Shown here: piece after piece, positions 1-10,819 of the stretch
How positions within the stretch are numbered: position 1 is the first letter of the stretch
How the letters are laid out: the number at the start of each line of letters is the position of its first letter
Source of the DNA: Bactrocera neohumeralis
Taxonomy: Eukaryota > Arthropoda > Insecta > Diptera > Tephritidae
Direction of reading: 5' to 3'
NCBI RefSeq assembly: GCF_024586455.1
Contig: NC_065919.1
Location: 39,408,839 to 39,472,838, forward strand
DNA: 64,000 nt
Notes under the pieces: generated by a model
What the model was told of the DNA's origin: nothing
The model's input: only the letters and a program-made list of their open reading frames with translations
Databases searched by the model: none
Position numbers and translations under genes: made by a program

Positions 1-437
1 TCAACAAGAGATCAAACTGTTTATTTCATATACCCACCAATAGGTGGCGCCACCAGAAAAAGTTATATTTTAAAAAGTTCTGTTTCTTTTGCGACAGACC
101 TGGTATATACTACGTTTCTTTAAATATCCGGATTTTTCTAAAAAACTCAATAATTAAGACATTTCGTATATACGAGTAGAAATAAAAATAAATTAATTCG
201 TAACAATAAAATAATTTGATTTCTTAACTTACATTTCAAATCTGTCAGCGACTATCGTCTTGCTTTGTTTTTGAAAGCAAAACCGATAAAATTGGTTTCC
301 GTGACACCCAAAACCAATACAAATTATGTTTCGAATAGAAACCAATAAGCCAATAATATCCGAATTCATGATACCTACTACCTTTTTTATGGGTTTCAAT
401 TCTGACAAATATCAAATGCCACAACCCCAATGTATAT
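1..437. other. unannotated AT-rich stretch
   Basis: No coding similarity or recognisable repeat end seen. Short open frames on both strands (245-511) overlap each other and look like chance. Confidence 0.5.
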
Positions 438-517
438 CATTATACCCTGAACAGGGTATATTTAGTTTGCTACGAAGTAACACACAGAAGGAAGCGTCGG
501 AGACCCTATAAAGTATA

Positions 518-1068
518 CAGTGCATCACAAAAATAAGTATGCACTGTGTTTATCCGTTTTGTTTTCAGAAAAAAATGCCGCAGAACTAATAATAATATCC
601 ATTTTTTTATTTTTTTCAGTTATTTCATATTTTAGTTAAAAGCAATAGCAAAAAACAGAAACTTAAATTAATAATTTTTCAAATTAGAGAAAAAAAAGGC
701 TTAAATAGCTAAAAATTACATCACTAAAGTATGTATGCAATAGTAATACATTCCAAAGAAAAAGTTCCAACGGTTTTATTTTTGAGCTTTGATGGGCTGT
801 TAATATTTTATTGGATAGCTTTTGGATTTTTTTATTGCATTCAATCTGGATGGCATGGACTTTACCAGTTTTTGGGTCACTGAAGTTGGGATATTGCCCC
901 ACTCTTCGATTAAACCAGATATCAAAGATTCTTTGCGGGTTATTTGGTGTCTTCTGATTTTTCTCTCTATAAAATGACCCAAATGTTCGATAGGGTTCAC
1001 ATCAAGAGATTGGGTTGGTGTTTTTAATTGTTTGGGTGTCTTGTAAAGTAGCAATTCCTTAACAATGT
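518..1068 (-). pseudogene. Tc1-like transposon remnant with C-terminal transposase fragment
   Basis: A TA at 516-517 is followed by CAGTGCATCACAAAAATAAG, a Tc1-type terminus, so this is the 3' end of an element read on the minus strand. The reading frame at 800-1054 gives about 84 residues typical of the Tc1 transposase C-terminus: 'DVNPIEHLGHF' (the NPIEHL block carries the catalytic Glu of the DD34E triad), then 'KESLISGLIEEWGNIP' and 'LVKSMPSRLNAIKK'. A whole transposase is about 340 residues, so roughly three quarters is missing. The element is 5'-truncated or internally deleted, because no matching inverted terminus is clear near 1060. It lies inside a family A repeat. Identification is strong at family level; it cannot be active. 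Confidence 0.85.
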
Positions 1069-1157
1069 GATATACAAATGATCAGTATGTTGAGCTGAGT
1101 CGATTTAGCCATGTCCGTCTGTCAGTCTGTCCGTCTGCCTGTATATATACGAACTAG

Positions 1158-1590
1158 GGGTGTATAACGTAATGCCGACAATCAAAATCTCGAAATTTAG
1201 AATCCCGACACTCATAATACTGACAAATCAAAACACCGACAAATCAAAATACCGGCAAATCAAAATACCGACAAATCAAAACACCGACAAATCACAATAC
1301 CGACGAATTAAGAAAAGGTGACGTTCTTCGTTCGAGGTCCTGCGGCCTTCGGCCTCCGGCCACGAACACGCTCAGGATCATAACCCTTAGTCGGCAGAAT
1401 TCTCTTTCTGTGCTTCGATAGAACTAAGGGCGGACAAGATAAAATATTTTTCACATCGGAATTTTGGTTTGTCGGTGTTTTGATTTGTCGGTATTTTGAT
1501 TTGTCGGTATTTTGATTTGGCTGCATATTTAAATTTTGTCGGTACTTTGATGTGTCGGCATTTTGAATTTCGATATTTTAAGTGTATCCC
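1158..1590. mobile_element. foldback-type element with subrepeat inverted ends and 9-bp TSD
   Basis: The 433-bp element starts GGGTGTATAAC and ends AGTGTATCCC. It is flanked on both sides by ACGAACTAG (1149-1157 and 1591-1599), a sequence present once in uninterrupted family A copies. Each arm holds degenerate tandem units of about 16 bp (ACCGACAAATCAAAAT on the left at 1215-1305, its complement on the right at 1460-1570). The centre (1310-1460) is unlike the arms and contains a GC-rich run near 1338-1365. Subrepeat-built long inverted ends and 9-bp duplications are known for Drosophila FB elements; a Mutator-type MITE is the alternative. No coding capacity; open frames through the arms are translations of the subrepeats. 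Confidence 0.8.
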
Positions 1591-2004
1591 ACGAACTAGT
1601 CCGTCAGTTTTTAAGATATCGTTTTGAAATTTTGCAAACGTCACGAAATTTGGTATAGATTATTTTCAAAGGCAACAATGTAATCTCCAAAGAAATTAAT
1701 CAAATCGGTTAACTATAGCGTATAGGTGCCATACAAACCGAACGATCGGAATCAAGATCTTGTATGGAAAACTTTCGCATTTGACGTGGTATCTTCACGA
1801 AATTTGACATGGATTATTGTTGAAGGTAATAAAATAATATCCGAAAAAATTGTTCAGATCGGATTACTATAGCATATAGCTTCCATGCAAACTGAACACA
1901 TAGTTACTAAAAGAAATGCACCTGTGAAGGGTATATTAGCTTCGGTGCAGCCGAAGTTAACGTTTTTTCTTGTTTTTACTAAAATTATAGCGATCATACG
2001 GAAT

Positions 2005-2150
2005 TCAACTCGTCTCGTCATCCTGATCATTTATATATTTGTATATATAACTCTATATATTTCTCTTTCGGTTTTAGATGTTACAAGCAACCATTATGTG
2101 AACAAAACTATTAAAATCCGTGCATGTTGCGAGAGTGGAAAGAAGATATA
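2005..2150 (+). repeat. family B Helentron-like tail fragment
   Basis: It matches the tail of the full copy at 19511-20560: 'caactcgtctcgtcatcctg', then a TTTTAGATGTTACAAGCAAC-like stretch, 'gtgaacaaaacta' and a degenerate GTTGCGAGAGT end near 2135. It abuts the head of the family A copy on its left. Confidence 0.65.
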
Positions 2151-3267
2151 TATATATATAAAGTTCGCCGGCTCAGCTAGTTATGAATAAAGCTTAATAT
2201 AATAATACTTCAACATTGTCCGCAATGTCAGTGAGTAAGCTTTTATGTACATATAACTGAAATGTAATCTTTCCATCTGAATGCGAAGGCAAGCAATACT
2301 GTTTGCCTGAAAAGCGGAAACTACGAAGTCACCTTCGCATACAACAGTTATAATACTCGCACACAATCACTCAACAGATGTTTTTAGTTAAAACTACGCT
2401 CAACGCCCTCAGTAACTCGACGCGAATGATTACGCAAACAAACCATTAAATTTACGAATAAACTTTATGGATCACGTGTACAATTTGTAACCAAAGCACT
2501 CGTACATAAAACACAGAAGCCACAATGCAGTGGCCCAAACTGCAACAAACAGACAAGAAAAAGAACAACAATCGACAACCGCATTAAAGCTCGCATGTAG
2601 CCAGCAAATGGCAACACAACAAGTGTTACATATCAACAGCTGGCAGCGAACACAACTTTATGGCAATATTTATGAAAAGCCGCATAAAAGTTGCGGCATG
2701 CAAGGATGTGCGCGCTCAAACACACGCCAGCTGGCTTAAGAAGCGCGGCATAGCAACGCGGTCGGTTTATACTGAGGTAACATTTTGAAGCCGCTGCTGC
2801 TGGTGAGGCATGCTTCGCGCTGTGAGCGCAGCTGAAACGAGTTCTCTGATGTTGGCAGGTACTAATTTGTTGTTATTGCCGTGGCTGTTGCACACTTTTA
2901 TGAGGCTATTGTGCCGTGGCATTGTATAAACGCTTTTTGTATAGTTTATTATCTGCGTATATTTCGAAAAGTATGCTCTTAATGAGAATTAATGCGAGTA
3001 CATCGGCCACATAGTAAAGCGGCTGCTGTTATTGAGTATGCGACGAGCTGTGGTGCATGTCCGTTAAACAATAATTAACGGTTAATGAAAAGAGTGCACT
3101 TCAAACGATGCAACAGCTAGTTAAGGCTGAGGAAAAGAAGATATTAAGTAGAATTGGGAACCGGAAGGGCACATAAAGCGCGGATGTTATTCGAGCATGT
3201 TGTTGCAAATGTAATTACATGACTCGTAAGGACATTAATGCGTCGCCTCTCATTTGCTGACACTCAC
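2151..3267. other. probable first coding intron of the Pde6-like gene
   Basis: This lies directly downstream (minus strand) of the splice donor at 3261-3267. It holds no recognised repeat apart from a short (TA)n run near 2145-2160, and no convincing further exon. CA-rich single-copy text at 2520-2740 is open on the plus strand but has no recognisable protein similarity. Confidence 0.5.
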
Positions 3268-3269
3268 CT
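3261..3269 (-). other. 5' splice donor of the Pde6-like exon
   Basis: On the minus strand the exon ends CAG and the intron begins GTGAGTG, matching the consensus. The frame would run only five more codons into the intron before TGA, which supports splicing here. Confidence 0.85.
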
Positions 3270-4086
3270 GCACCGGCGATGCTGCCATCCACTGCTGAAA
3301 GAGATCAGACGTCACCGATGGCCGCTTCGGTGGTTTTCGTGACTCGATGAACTCGTGCAAACGCGCCAAAGCCTCGGGCGGCGCACGCTCCATCAGCCAT
3401 TTCTCGAAAGCTTCGGGCTTTTCCTCGAATAAACGCGCCACTTCGTCCACCTCTTGCTGTGTGGCTTCGCGACGTGTCACCTTCCCGCCGTTGCTACATG
3501 TAGTTGCCGCCGTGGAAGTCGCATTCCACGTCGGACTGCTGCAGTTAATTGGTGAGTTGAGCGCCGTATTGGCCGCGCTACTGCCGGTCGAATGCACTAA
3601 CGTCGTCATGTCGCAAGCGGAAATCGAATTACTTGTGCTGGTCGTTGAGGTGCCGCCATTGTCCGTGGATGGCATGCGGCCACGCGTAACTGCCACAGTT
3701 GTTGTGGGTGACTGCATTGAGCCGCACGAGTAACGATTGCTGGTCAAGCTAGTTGACATGCCATCCGCGTCGCCCGCAATTCCCGTTCCTGTGTTGTTAT
3801 TGCGTTGAGATTGTTGGCCGGCTTTTATTATAAGTGGCGGAGGCGATTGCGCCACATGAGCATCGCCATTTGCGAAGGATTTATTTATGCTGACTGCTGG
3901 GTCATCGACAGCATCCACTTTGCTTTTGGGCAATGAGCCAGTTATATTACCAGCTGACGTAAAGCCAACATCCGTTGTTGTTGTTGCTGATGTTGTTGTC
4001 GTTGTCACTGAAGTGTCTGTCATCTTGAATTGGATATGTGGAGCGTAGTTGTTTTTGCTGTTGTTGTTGTCGCGTTTGTTGCTCAT
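3268..4086 (-). CDS. Pde6: Pde6-like cGMP phosphodiesterase, N-terminal coding exon
   Basis: The exon encodes 273 residues in phase 0, ending at a perfect donor (CAG|GTGAGT). Residues 1-200 are low complexity (Thr/Ser/Asn-rich, Thr runs near 24-38). Residues 203-273 are the conserved block preceding the first GAF domain in insect PDE5/6/11-type enzymes, with '[14 protein letters not shown]', '[16 protein letters not shown]' and '[18 protein letters not shown]'. In the family, the later exons carry two GAF domains and the metal-dependent HD phosphodiesterase domain that hydrolyses cGMP; none of those is in this window, so they must lie beyond position 1. Two starts are possible: Met1 at 4084-4086, and Met22 at 4021-4023, which has a better context (CAAGATG) and begins MTD as I recall for the fly protein. 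A pyrimidine-rich tract ending TAG just upstream (to 4095) could be a splice acceptor, making this exon 2. Pde6 versus the Pde11 paralogue is judged from memory of the linker; the family is secure, the exact symbol less so. Confidence 0.8.
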
Positions 4087-5573
4087 ACATAAAACTAGTG
4101 TAGGGAAATCATTGACAGCAACACAACCGGTTCAATAGCCGTTCCATCACATGTCACCGACGCCTGCGCAGCTCTTAAGCCCGCCTTAAGATATGTTAGA
4201 CGATTTGTATATAAGCCTGCTGTTGGAGGCGATTATCTTGTCGGTTCGAACGCTTCTAAATGGGCAAATTTTTATTGGTTGCTTTATGCACTTGAAGTTT
4301 TGGACATTTCTGAGCGCCTAATTTGCTTTGCTCAACGCCTTAGAGCTTCCGGCACGTTCCATTGTACGCCCACTTACAATGCCGCTTCCTCATACACAAG
4401 TATGCTGCTAGTGCTGTGTGTATTCGCTCCTAACGAAGTCTCGTTGGCCTGATTTTCTAGTTATAATCCAATTGCGTCTCCACACTCACGCCGAAAGTGC
4501 AGCCCAATTGCCACCACGTTTCTCGCTTTGGCGCTTCACTGGCAACCTGTTGTGCTTTGTACGCTGGCAATCATTGTCTGGTTATCCTGTCGGTTTACTG
4601 TTATCCTTTGCACCTGCTGCTAAGCAGATAATTGATGGCCGCTTCCTGATTTACTTGCTGTTGCTGCAGGGTTATTGTATTTTGATTTTCGATACTTGAG
4701 CAAGGCGAGTGAGTCTTTATTGCTAATACTTGGAAATTACTGCTTCACTCAACAAATTGCTTTATTAAACTGCCTTCGTCTGCTAATAATTTCAATATTT
4801 TTGCTCTTTATTAATAAATTGAATGGTGTCAAATGCTCACTTTATTAATATTAGTACAACTTCGTTCATGCAAGAAACTATAGGTGAATATCCAGCTGCG
4901 CTTCAAATCGAAAGTTAGTTCGCCAGTGAGTGCTTCATTATATTACTGCGATTCACTGTTGAGTAATGGATTCATTTCATTCTCTGCACTTTCGTTTATA
5001 ATTTATGTGTCTGAATTAAATAAGTTCGGAAACATCTGGTGGCGAACGTTGAAGTTTGTCTGGTGGTTGCTGTAAAAAATAATTGGCTGTTTTAGTTTGA
5101 ATGAATTGCAAAAATATTCGTAAACTCCTTATAAATTTATAAAATTTAAATTCATTTTGAACTAATTAAATGTCTGAAAAGTTTAATCATACTTTCGTTT
5201 ATATACGAATAAGTAAGTATATGTACCATATATGTATGTATTATCTTAGAGAACCTGCAATACTAGCCCTCACATATTCCAGTGTTTAGTTGTTTGGAAA
5301 GTAAAAGTAAATATATCTTGAGGTATCAATATGAAGAATTTGTTATGGTTAGAAATGGCTAATTTTTTGCGAGCACTGCGCAGCAGCATTTTTCAAAATT
5401 CTTTTTCATGCAAAACGTGTTTTTATGTTCCTTGAAACAAAATGTCCAAGAAGTATTTTTTTGCGTCAACTCAAAGTAGAAAAAATTGTGGAATTATGAA
5501 TTTTCAAAATTTCAACACTTGAAAAGAGTACCTTTAAGCATTTGCGTATACGAAGAAAAGTATCTCATTATAA
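4087..5573. other. upstream flank of the Pde6-like exon
   Basis: Moderate GC up to about 4720, then AT-rich. It may contain regulatory sequence, but no promoter motif is convincing: a TATATA-like stretch at 4206-4215 has no initiator at the proper distance. No repeat family was recognised. Confidence 0.4.
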
Positions 5574-6068
5574 AAACAAGTAAGGAAGGCTAAGTTCGGT
5601 TCCAACCGAACATCTTCTACTCTTACCCACAAGAATCAAAGGAAATATTTTATGGTGGAAAACGTCAACCGGAGAATCGAAATCCAAGTAATTTTTTATA
5701 TAACTCCATTACCGACAGACACATAAGGTTTGTTAGAAAAACGAAAACCATTATATGTAGTATATGGAAGTCGGGGTAGTATCGACCAGATTTTATCTAC
5801 TTTTCCCAATACCACATAGTAAAATCAGCCGGATGTTCGAAAATCCTGATATTAGTTATATTGAGGCTAGGCCACGATTTCGCTCAAATTTATCTATTTT
5901 AGGCACAAAGATACACTGTTATGAGTAGCTAAAACACGCTCTTACTTATTATGATTTATATGATATACTTTATATGATTGGTTTTACACCTCAAAGTATT
6001 TCCCTGGCTTCGGTTCTTGCAAGTTGCAAAAGTATAAAATGTTCGGTTGCACCCGAACTTAGCCCTTG
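5574..6068. repeat. Helentron-like fragment with two opposed heads
   Basis: A family C-type head (AACAAGTAAGGAAGGCTAAG, then the hairpin GTTCGGTTCCAACCGAAC) opens at 5575. An inverted head (GTTCGGTTGCACCCGAAC followed by TTAGCCCTT) closes at 6030-6068. Two elements therefore face each other and both lack their tails. Confidence 0.7.
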
Positions 6069-6479
6069 TCGTCTTCGCTTCGCTATATACTATAGAATAT
6101 TATACTAGCATCAGAAGATAATCATCAAAAATGTTTTTGTCTAGTTTATACGTGAATACTACAGTAAATTCTTAATATGTACCTTCAAATCTATAATATA
6201 CAACAGCCATTTAGGCAGTTCAAAAGTTTAAATTTACCTCTTCATAAACCCAAATTTTCAAAAAAAAAGGTTTAAAATTATGTACGTTGCACATGTATAC
6301 ACAAGTAGCTTTATGCGCGAATGTTCGAAACAAATTAAACAAACTTTCAAACTTATTAATTCGCAAGCGTAACAATAATTACAGAAACAATAGCAATATG
6401 ATGCAACAAACTTAATATATCAAACTGTTCCCATTTGATTTGACATCCTCTCATTTAAGTAGCTCTTGGGGTAATAATG
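6069..6479. other. unannotated AT-rich stretch
   Basis: Nothing recognised on either strand. Confidence 0.4.
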
Positions 6480-7026
6480 CGCATAGACCTTAACTTTTGC
6501 CACACATAGGCAGACGGAAACTTTTGTCCTCGTTCCCCAGCACACAACCTTACCCCATTTTATTGATGCAAAATCGCATTCAAAACAAAGCCGCGCCAAT
6601 TTCAATACAATCGCAAGTGACCTTGAGATATGTGACTTCACCTAAAACTGGGCGGTGCCACTCCCATCGTCCAATTTTTACCCCGACCCCTATAAAGTCT
6701 TGTCATACCATACCGGCTTAGTTGTGGCACTTTATAGCTTTTCGGATAATGGCGATTTGTGGGCGTGACAATGGTCCGAAATCTACATACCAAATTTCAT
6801 TCAGATATCTCCATTTCACTTTACACAGCTTACTTAGTTACAGCTTGCACGGACGGACTGATGGACAGACAGACAGTCAACCGGATTTCAACTTTTCTCG
6901 TCACCTTGATCATTTATATATATATTAGACTATATCTATCTTGATTAATTTTAAGTGATACGTACAACCGTTAGGTGAACAAAACTATAATACTCTGAAG
7001 CAACTGGTTGCAATAGTATAAAAACC
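6480..7026 (+). repeat. family B/C Helentron-like tail half
   Basis: Shared text includes 'gtgggcgtgacaatggtccg', 'acggacggactgatggacag', 'caaccggatttcaacttttc' and the terminal 'gcaactggttgcaatagtat'. The left (head) part is missing or too diverged to place. Confidence 0.75.
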
Positions 7027-7265
7027 AGCCGGCCTAATGTTTATAATTTTTTCTCAATTATCCAGGGAGATATACGTTGAATATATTCGATCTTTTTTAT
7101 AATTTGGACTATTTTTATTTCGTTTTTAAGATAAAATATGTACACTCATAGGATGCCTAAAGATTATATATCATTCGTACAATAACATCACGCCGAGCAT
7201 GAAAAAGAGGTGAAGATGCCCGACGTTTGAATATATAAAGCAATACTCAATGTAACTTTAGTATA

Positions 7266-7725
7266 GCTGTGATCTAATAAAAACAAAAAAGAAAAAGGTG
7301 AATTTTTAATTGGTACTTCGCGTCTTTTTTGAATCGGTAATTTTTTTTCTGTAAGTTGGTAGTACTGTTAGTGATATCTATGCTAAATTTCACGTGAAAG
7401 TATTCATTAGCATTTGAGATACGCGTGGTTTTGTGAGGCTCTAGAAGTGAATTCTTCAATTTTTGCTATGTCTGAATTGTTGAACAAAGAAGTGCGATAA
7501 TGCACCATCTCATACTGCCTTGGTTATTCGTCGTCATTTCGCCACATTTTCAACTAATATCGTGCGGCAATTACCGTATTCGGCTGATTTACCTTCGTGT
7601 AACTTCTGGCTATTCAGCAAATTCACGTGACCACTCCGAGGACACCGTTTTGACTCAATTAAGGATATAAAAGCAGAATCGAAGAAGGCTCTGATGGCCA
7701 TCACGACATGGGACTTTTATGTAGC
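7266..7725 (+). pseudogene. mariner transposase remnant, internally deleted
   Basis: The left end is CTGTGATCTAATA, close to the terminus of the complete copy at 43157. The plus strand then encodes mariner catalytic blocks: 'DNAPSHTALVIRRHF' from about 7495 (second Asp), 'PYSADLPSCNFWLFSKF' (third Asp) followed by an in-frame stop, then 'PLRGHRFDSIKDIK' and 'SKKALMAIT'. The N-terminal half is deleted and the 3' terminus is lost at about 7720, where family C sequence begins. Mariner transposases are usually about 345 residues, so this is a dead fragment. Confidence 0.8.
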
Positions 7726-7734
7726 ATGCAACAT

Positions 7735-7850
7735 AAAGTCACCCGTAAGTTCGAAAATCTTTTTTTAAGTACTATAGGGAGACTCAGGGAAGTATTGACC
7801 AGATTTAACCCATTTTTGAAACATAGAGTTACTATTACCAGGAAGTATTT
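7735..7850 (+). repeat. family C internal fragment
   Basis: Text such as 'gtcacccgtaagttcgaaaat' and 'gaccagatttaacccatttt' matches the internal part of the copy starting near 17356. Confidence 0.5.
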
Positions 7851-10819
7851 TTCAAATTAAAATATAAAATCTGCTTGCTGAACTACTAAAGCTAGTCTAA
7901 AATCTTTAAAACAAAATTTGGTAGCAATGAAGAAGGTCGCTACTTTACTTTAATTAGACAGTAGTTTCTCTCTTGGGTCGAATTCATCTTTTGAACTTTG
8001 TTGTAGCCTGCGTATGTAAAATGTCAAGAAAAAGCATTTAAAAATAGCGAACAGATAAATGACAAAACAGTAAAAAATTACTAGCCAACGTTCGACATAC
8101 TACTCGTATCTGTGTAGGTCCGGTATGCTGATGGAAAAAAAATTATCAAATAATGTTTTAATATCCTGGTCTCCACAGAGTAACTAAATATAACAACAGA
8201 AAGATAAATATGGTATGTGAAGATACCATAAAATATGAGACTCTCATCACACATATGTATATATTTATAAAAGTTAGTCCTGGGTCTCTAGTGGTCCTGT
8301 GCGAAAAATAACGCATTTCATCTAATAGCATGTGCGCTATGCAAACGATTGCATTCCAAGCTTGTTGAGCAGTCGTAAAGTAAACGCTTTCAACACACAT
8401 CCATCCGAACGTATACCTTATGCAGAGCGAGAGTGGCTGTAAATGCCACTGCGGCATGCGATGGCAATTTGTTAGCACACACGCAGGACATGGCCTAGAG
8501 AGTGGGGATAAAAGGTGCTTAGATTGGAGTATAGCAATGCTGTTGAGGTTGCATGCTGTGGATACATGCGGCAATTTCATGCAAACTACATATTACCATA
8601 AAGCCACAGGGCCACAAGACCGCACGCCATGTTTTTTCTGCGTCTGCTATGCTAAAACTTTATTGTTATTTTGTGGAATAAATGCACAAACAAATATTTG
8701 TAGTACACCTACACTTCCGTTTGCAATTATGAAATTAGTGGTAGCCAATGTATGTAAGTTCATAACTGTAATAAGTGAATTTGTTGGCCGCCACATGAAA
8801 ATGGCAAAAACTTTACCACGCAACTGATAAATTGCAATTATAAAAGAGTGGAAGAAATGTATCTAGTATGTAGAAGTAATTGACGACACCTGTTTTAGTC
8901 TGATCATGAAAGCATGTATCTTCTTAATAGGGTTGCAGGTGAGCGATGCCTAGAATTAAGATTCCGACCTTTTGAATTTCATGCAGAACATCAGGAACCC
9001 TCGCAATTTACATCCTATCTGCTAAAGAGGACAAAATATGCAAGGAGTGTACTGTGCTAGATATGTTCTTATCCAAGACAGATTGGATAAGAAAACTTTT
9101 GGAAATGTAGGCCTTAAAGGCTCTTGTTGCCGGGCAAGTGCTGGTTATTCAACTCATAGAGAAGACTACACACGAGTAGTCGATGACGACATCTCATAAA
9201 GCAGTTTCTAAATTTATGTCGTATTACATAACGTTCATAAATATATTTGGATTCGTATGCAACATTGCTTAAAAACCGACTTCTATTAGCTGAGTTAAAA
9301 CTATGACGAGAAGAAAGATCATTCGTGTCGTGGAAAATAACATACTTTGAAAAACACGACTTTGCGGCTTAAACAATGTTAACTAAATGCATTTAGTAAA
9401 TTATATTTTAAGGTTGACTAGGTCTTACTCTTTTTGCATTTCAATATCAGCGGTGCAAAGGTCTCATGAGCGCTTATAATTCACCCACAATGTATGTATC
9501 TGTATGGGTATTGCATGCGCACATTTGTCCAATTATTTACTGTTTGTGCATTTCCATGCTCGGGCGTTTATGGCACGCCTCTGTGAAGTGTTGACCCGCG
9601 AGTGTCAAATGCCGCAAATTAGCTAAATGCTGGTTAAGCCTAGGGCGGCGGCAGCCAAACTAACGCATTAGTGTTGTCGACAATAATGAGCTAGGGCTAA
9701 TTTCAGAATGGCGTGTGCACAGCAATTTCCAACCGCTTGCACATTTTCAGTTGTACTCGAGTAGATAATTTCTTCTCTCAAGGCACGAGTGTGCGACCAA
9801 CGCTGATGTTGCAGTTGCATTTGTCAAATGACAGCGCCGCGGTAACCCGCCCAAGTCAGCGGGCTTTCGGTGTGCTTGGCCAACCAGTGCAGCATGGTGT
9901 GTCAAGCGGCCTTAAAAGCTAAAATCACCTCATTGATAATTCAGTCACGTATGCCTTGCATTCTGTACTCCCTTTAACACCCATTTAAAACCGTTGACGT
10001 GGGCGTTAATGGAGCGCAGCGTCATGCCACAGTGCTTTGCATTCACTTTGTCACCTTAGTGGACCCAGTAGTTGCTACCGATTGGTTATGGCTGCGAGTT
10101 TCTTATAACGATTATGCTAAAAATAATAATAAAATTAATTGTTAAAAATTTTTGCGAGTCCATTCAAACAAGAACTGGAACAGCCAGTTCAATTAATTAT
10201 GTAAACTTTATGGCTATATTTTCGAACAATTCTTGTACGGTGTACAGATTCATTAATGCCGGGAATTCGGCTAATTCTCAGCGGACTTTCCCTTGACATT
10301 CGACAGTGTTCTTGCGGTACAAAACTAAAAATTAGAAATAGGAGTATTTTCGACTTTGTAACAGATACAAACTCAACTAAACCCCGAAAAAAATATTTTT
10401 GATTATTATATTATAAAAATTGATCATGGATTAATTAAAATTAGAAAATATCTGTGTATCTCTCATTGCTTTTATAATATGGAGTTTGAAGTTTGGTAAC
10501 AAAGAATCCACATGGTTCATTTGATTTTTATTAAAAACTAGAGAACTCCGTCCGCGGCTAAAGTATGCATTAATTATAAACTATTCAGTACAGTAAATTT
10601 GTATTTTTGAGTAAAAACGAAAACGTTATTTGCCGTAATAAACAATTACTTGAAACATAAAAATTTTGATATCAAATATAATAGTCTTTATGCAGTTTAA
10701 TATCATGATGGAAAATTTTCAAATCGACCTTCGAATATCAAATACATACTGCAATGTATAATGAGTTGAAAAATTTCGCGAAACCAAGAGATGTGGGCCA
10801 AGTTTTGAGAATCTTTCGA
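7851..10819. other. mostly single-copy non-coding sequence
   Basis: No repeat ends or protein motifs recognised. The 8158-8830 segment is open in overlapping frames on both strands with unbiased composition and no domain; I treat it as non-coding. The segment 9420-10060 is somewhat less AT-rich and might be conserved non-coding DNA. Confidence 0.4.

Larger units (their letters stand above)
438..1975 (-). repeat. DINE-1/Helentron-like repeat, family A, interrupted by two insertions
   Basis: The copy is read right to left. Its head is the palindrome CTTCGGTGCAGCCGAAG near 1940-1960, followed outward by GTTAACG. Its tail is TATACCCTGAACAGGGTATA at 440-470, with the text 'agaaggaagcgtcggagacc' and the block of ACGGACAG-type microsatellite near 1110-1140. 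The tail text closely resembles the Drosophila DINE-1/INE-1 consensus as I remember it (established family: non-autonomous Helentrons). It is split by a Tc1 remnant (518-1068) and a foldback element (1158-1590); joining the flanks restores the order seen in the uninterrupted copy at 41260-41500. Confidence 0.8.

Noticed and set aside
1200..1310. CRISPR-like short direct repeats
   Set aside because: Units are contiguous and degenerate, with no unique spacers, and are mirrored on the other arm; a foldback element in a eukaryote.
1308..1644. Overlapping minus-strand frames rich in Asn, Thr, Lys and Asp
   Set aside because: They translate the 16-bp subrepeats of the foldback element; no protein-coding signal.
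3347..3733. 128-codon open frame on the plus strand
   Set aside because: It is antisense to the conserved Pde6-like exon and has no domain; a shadow of the real coding strand.
4200..4220. TATATA-like motif upstream of the Pde6-like exon as a promoter
   Set aside because: No initiator at 25-35 bp and AT-rich background; cannot be separated from chance.
8158..8827. Opposed 140- and 135-codon frames
   Set aside because: They overlap on opposite strands, have Cys/His-rich but patternless composition and no recognisable family.
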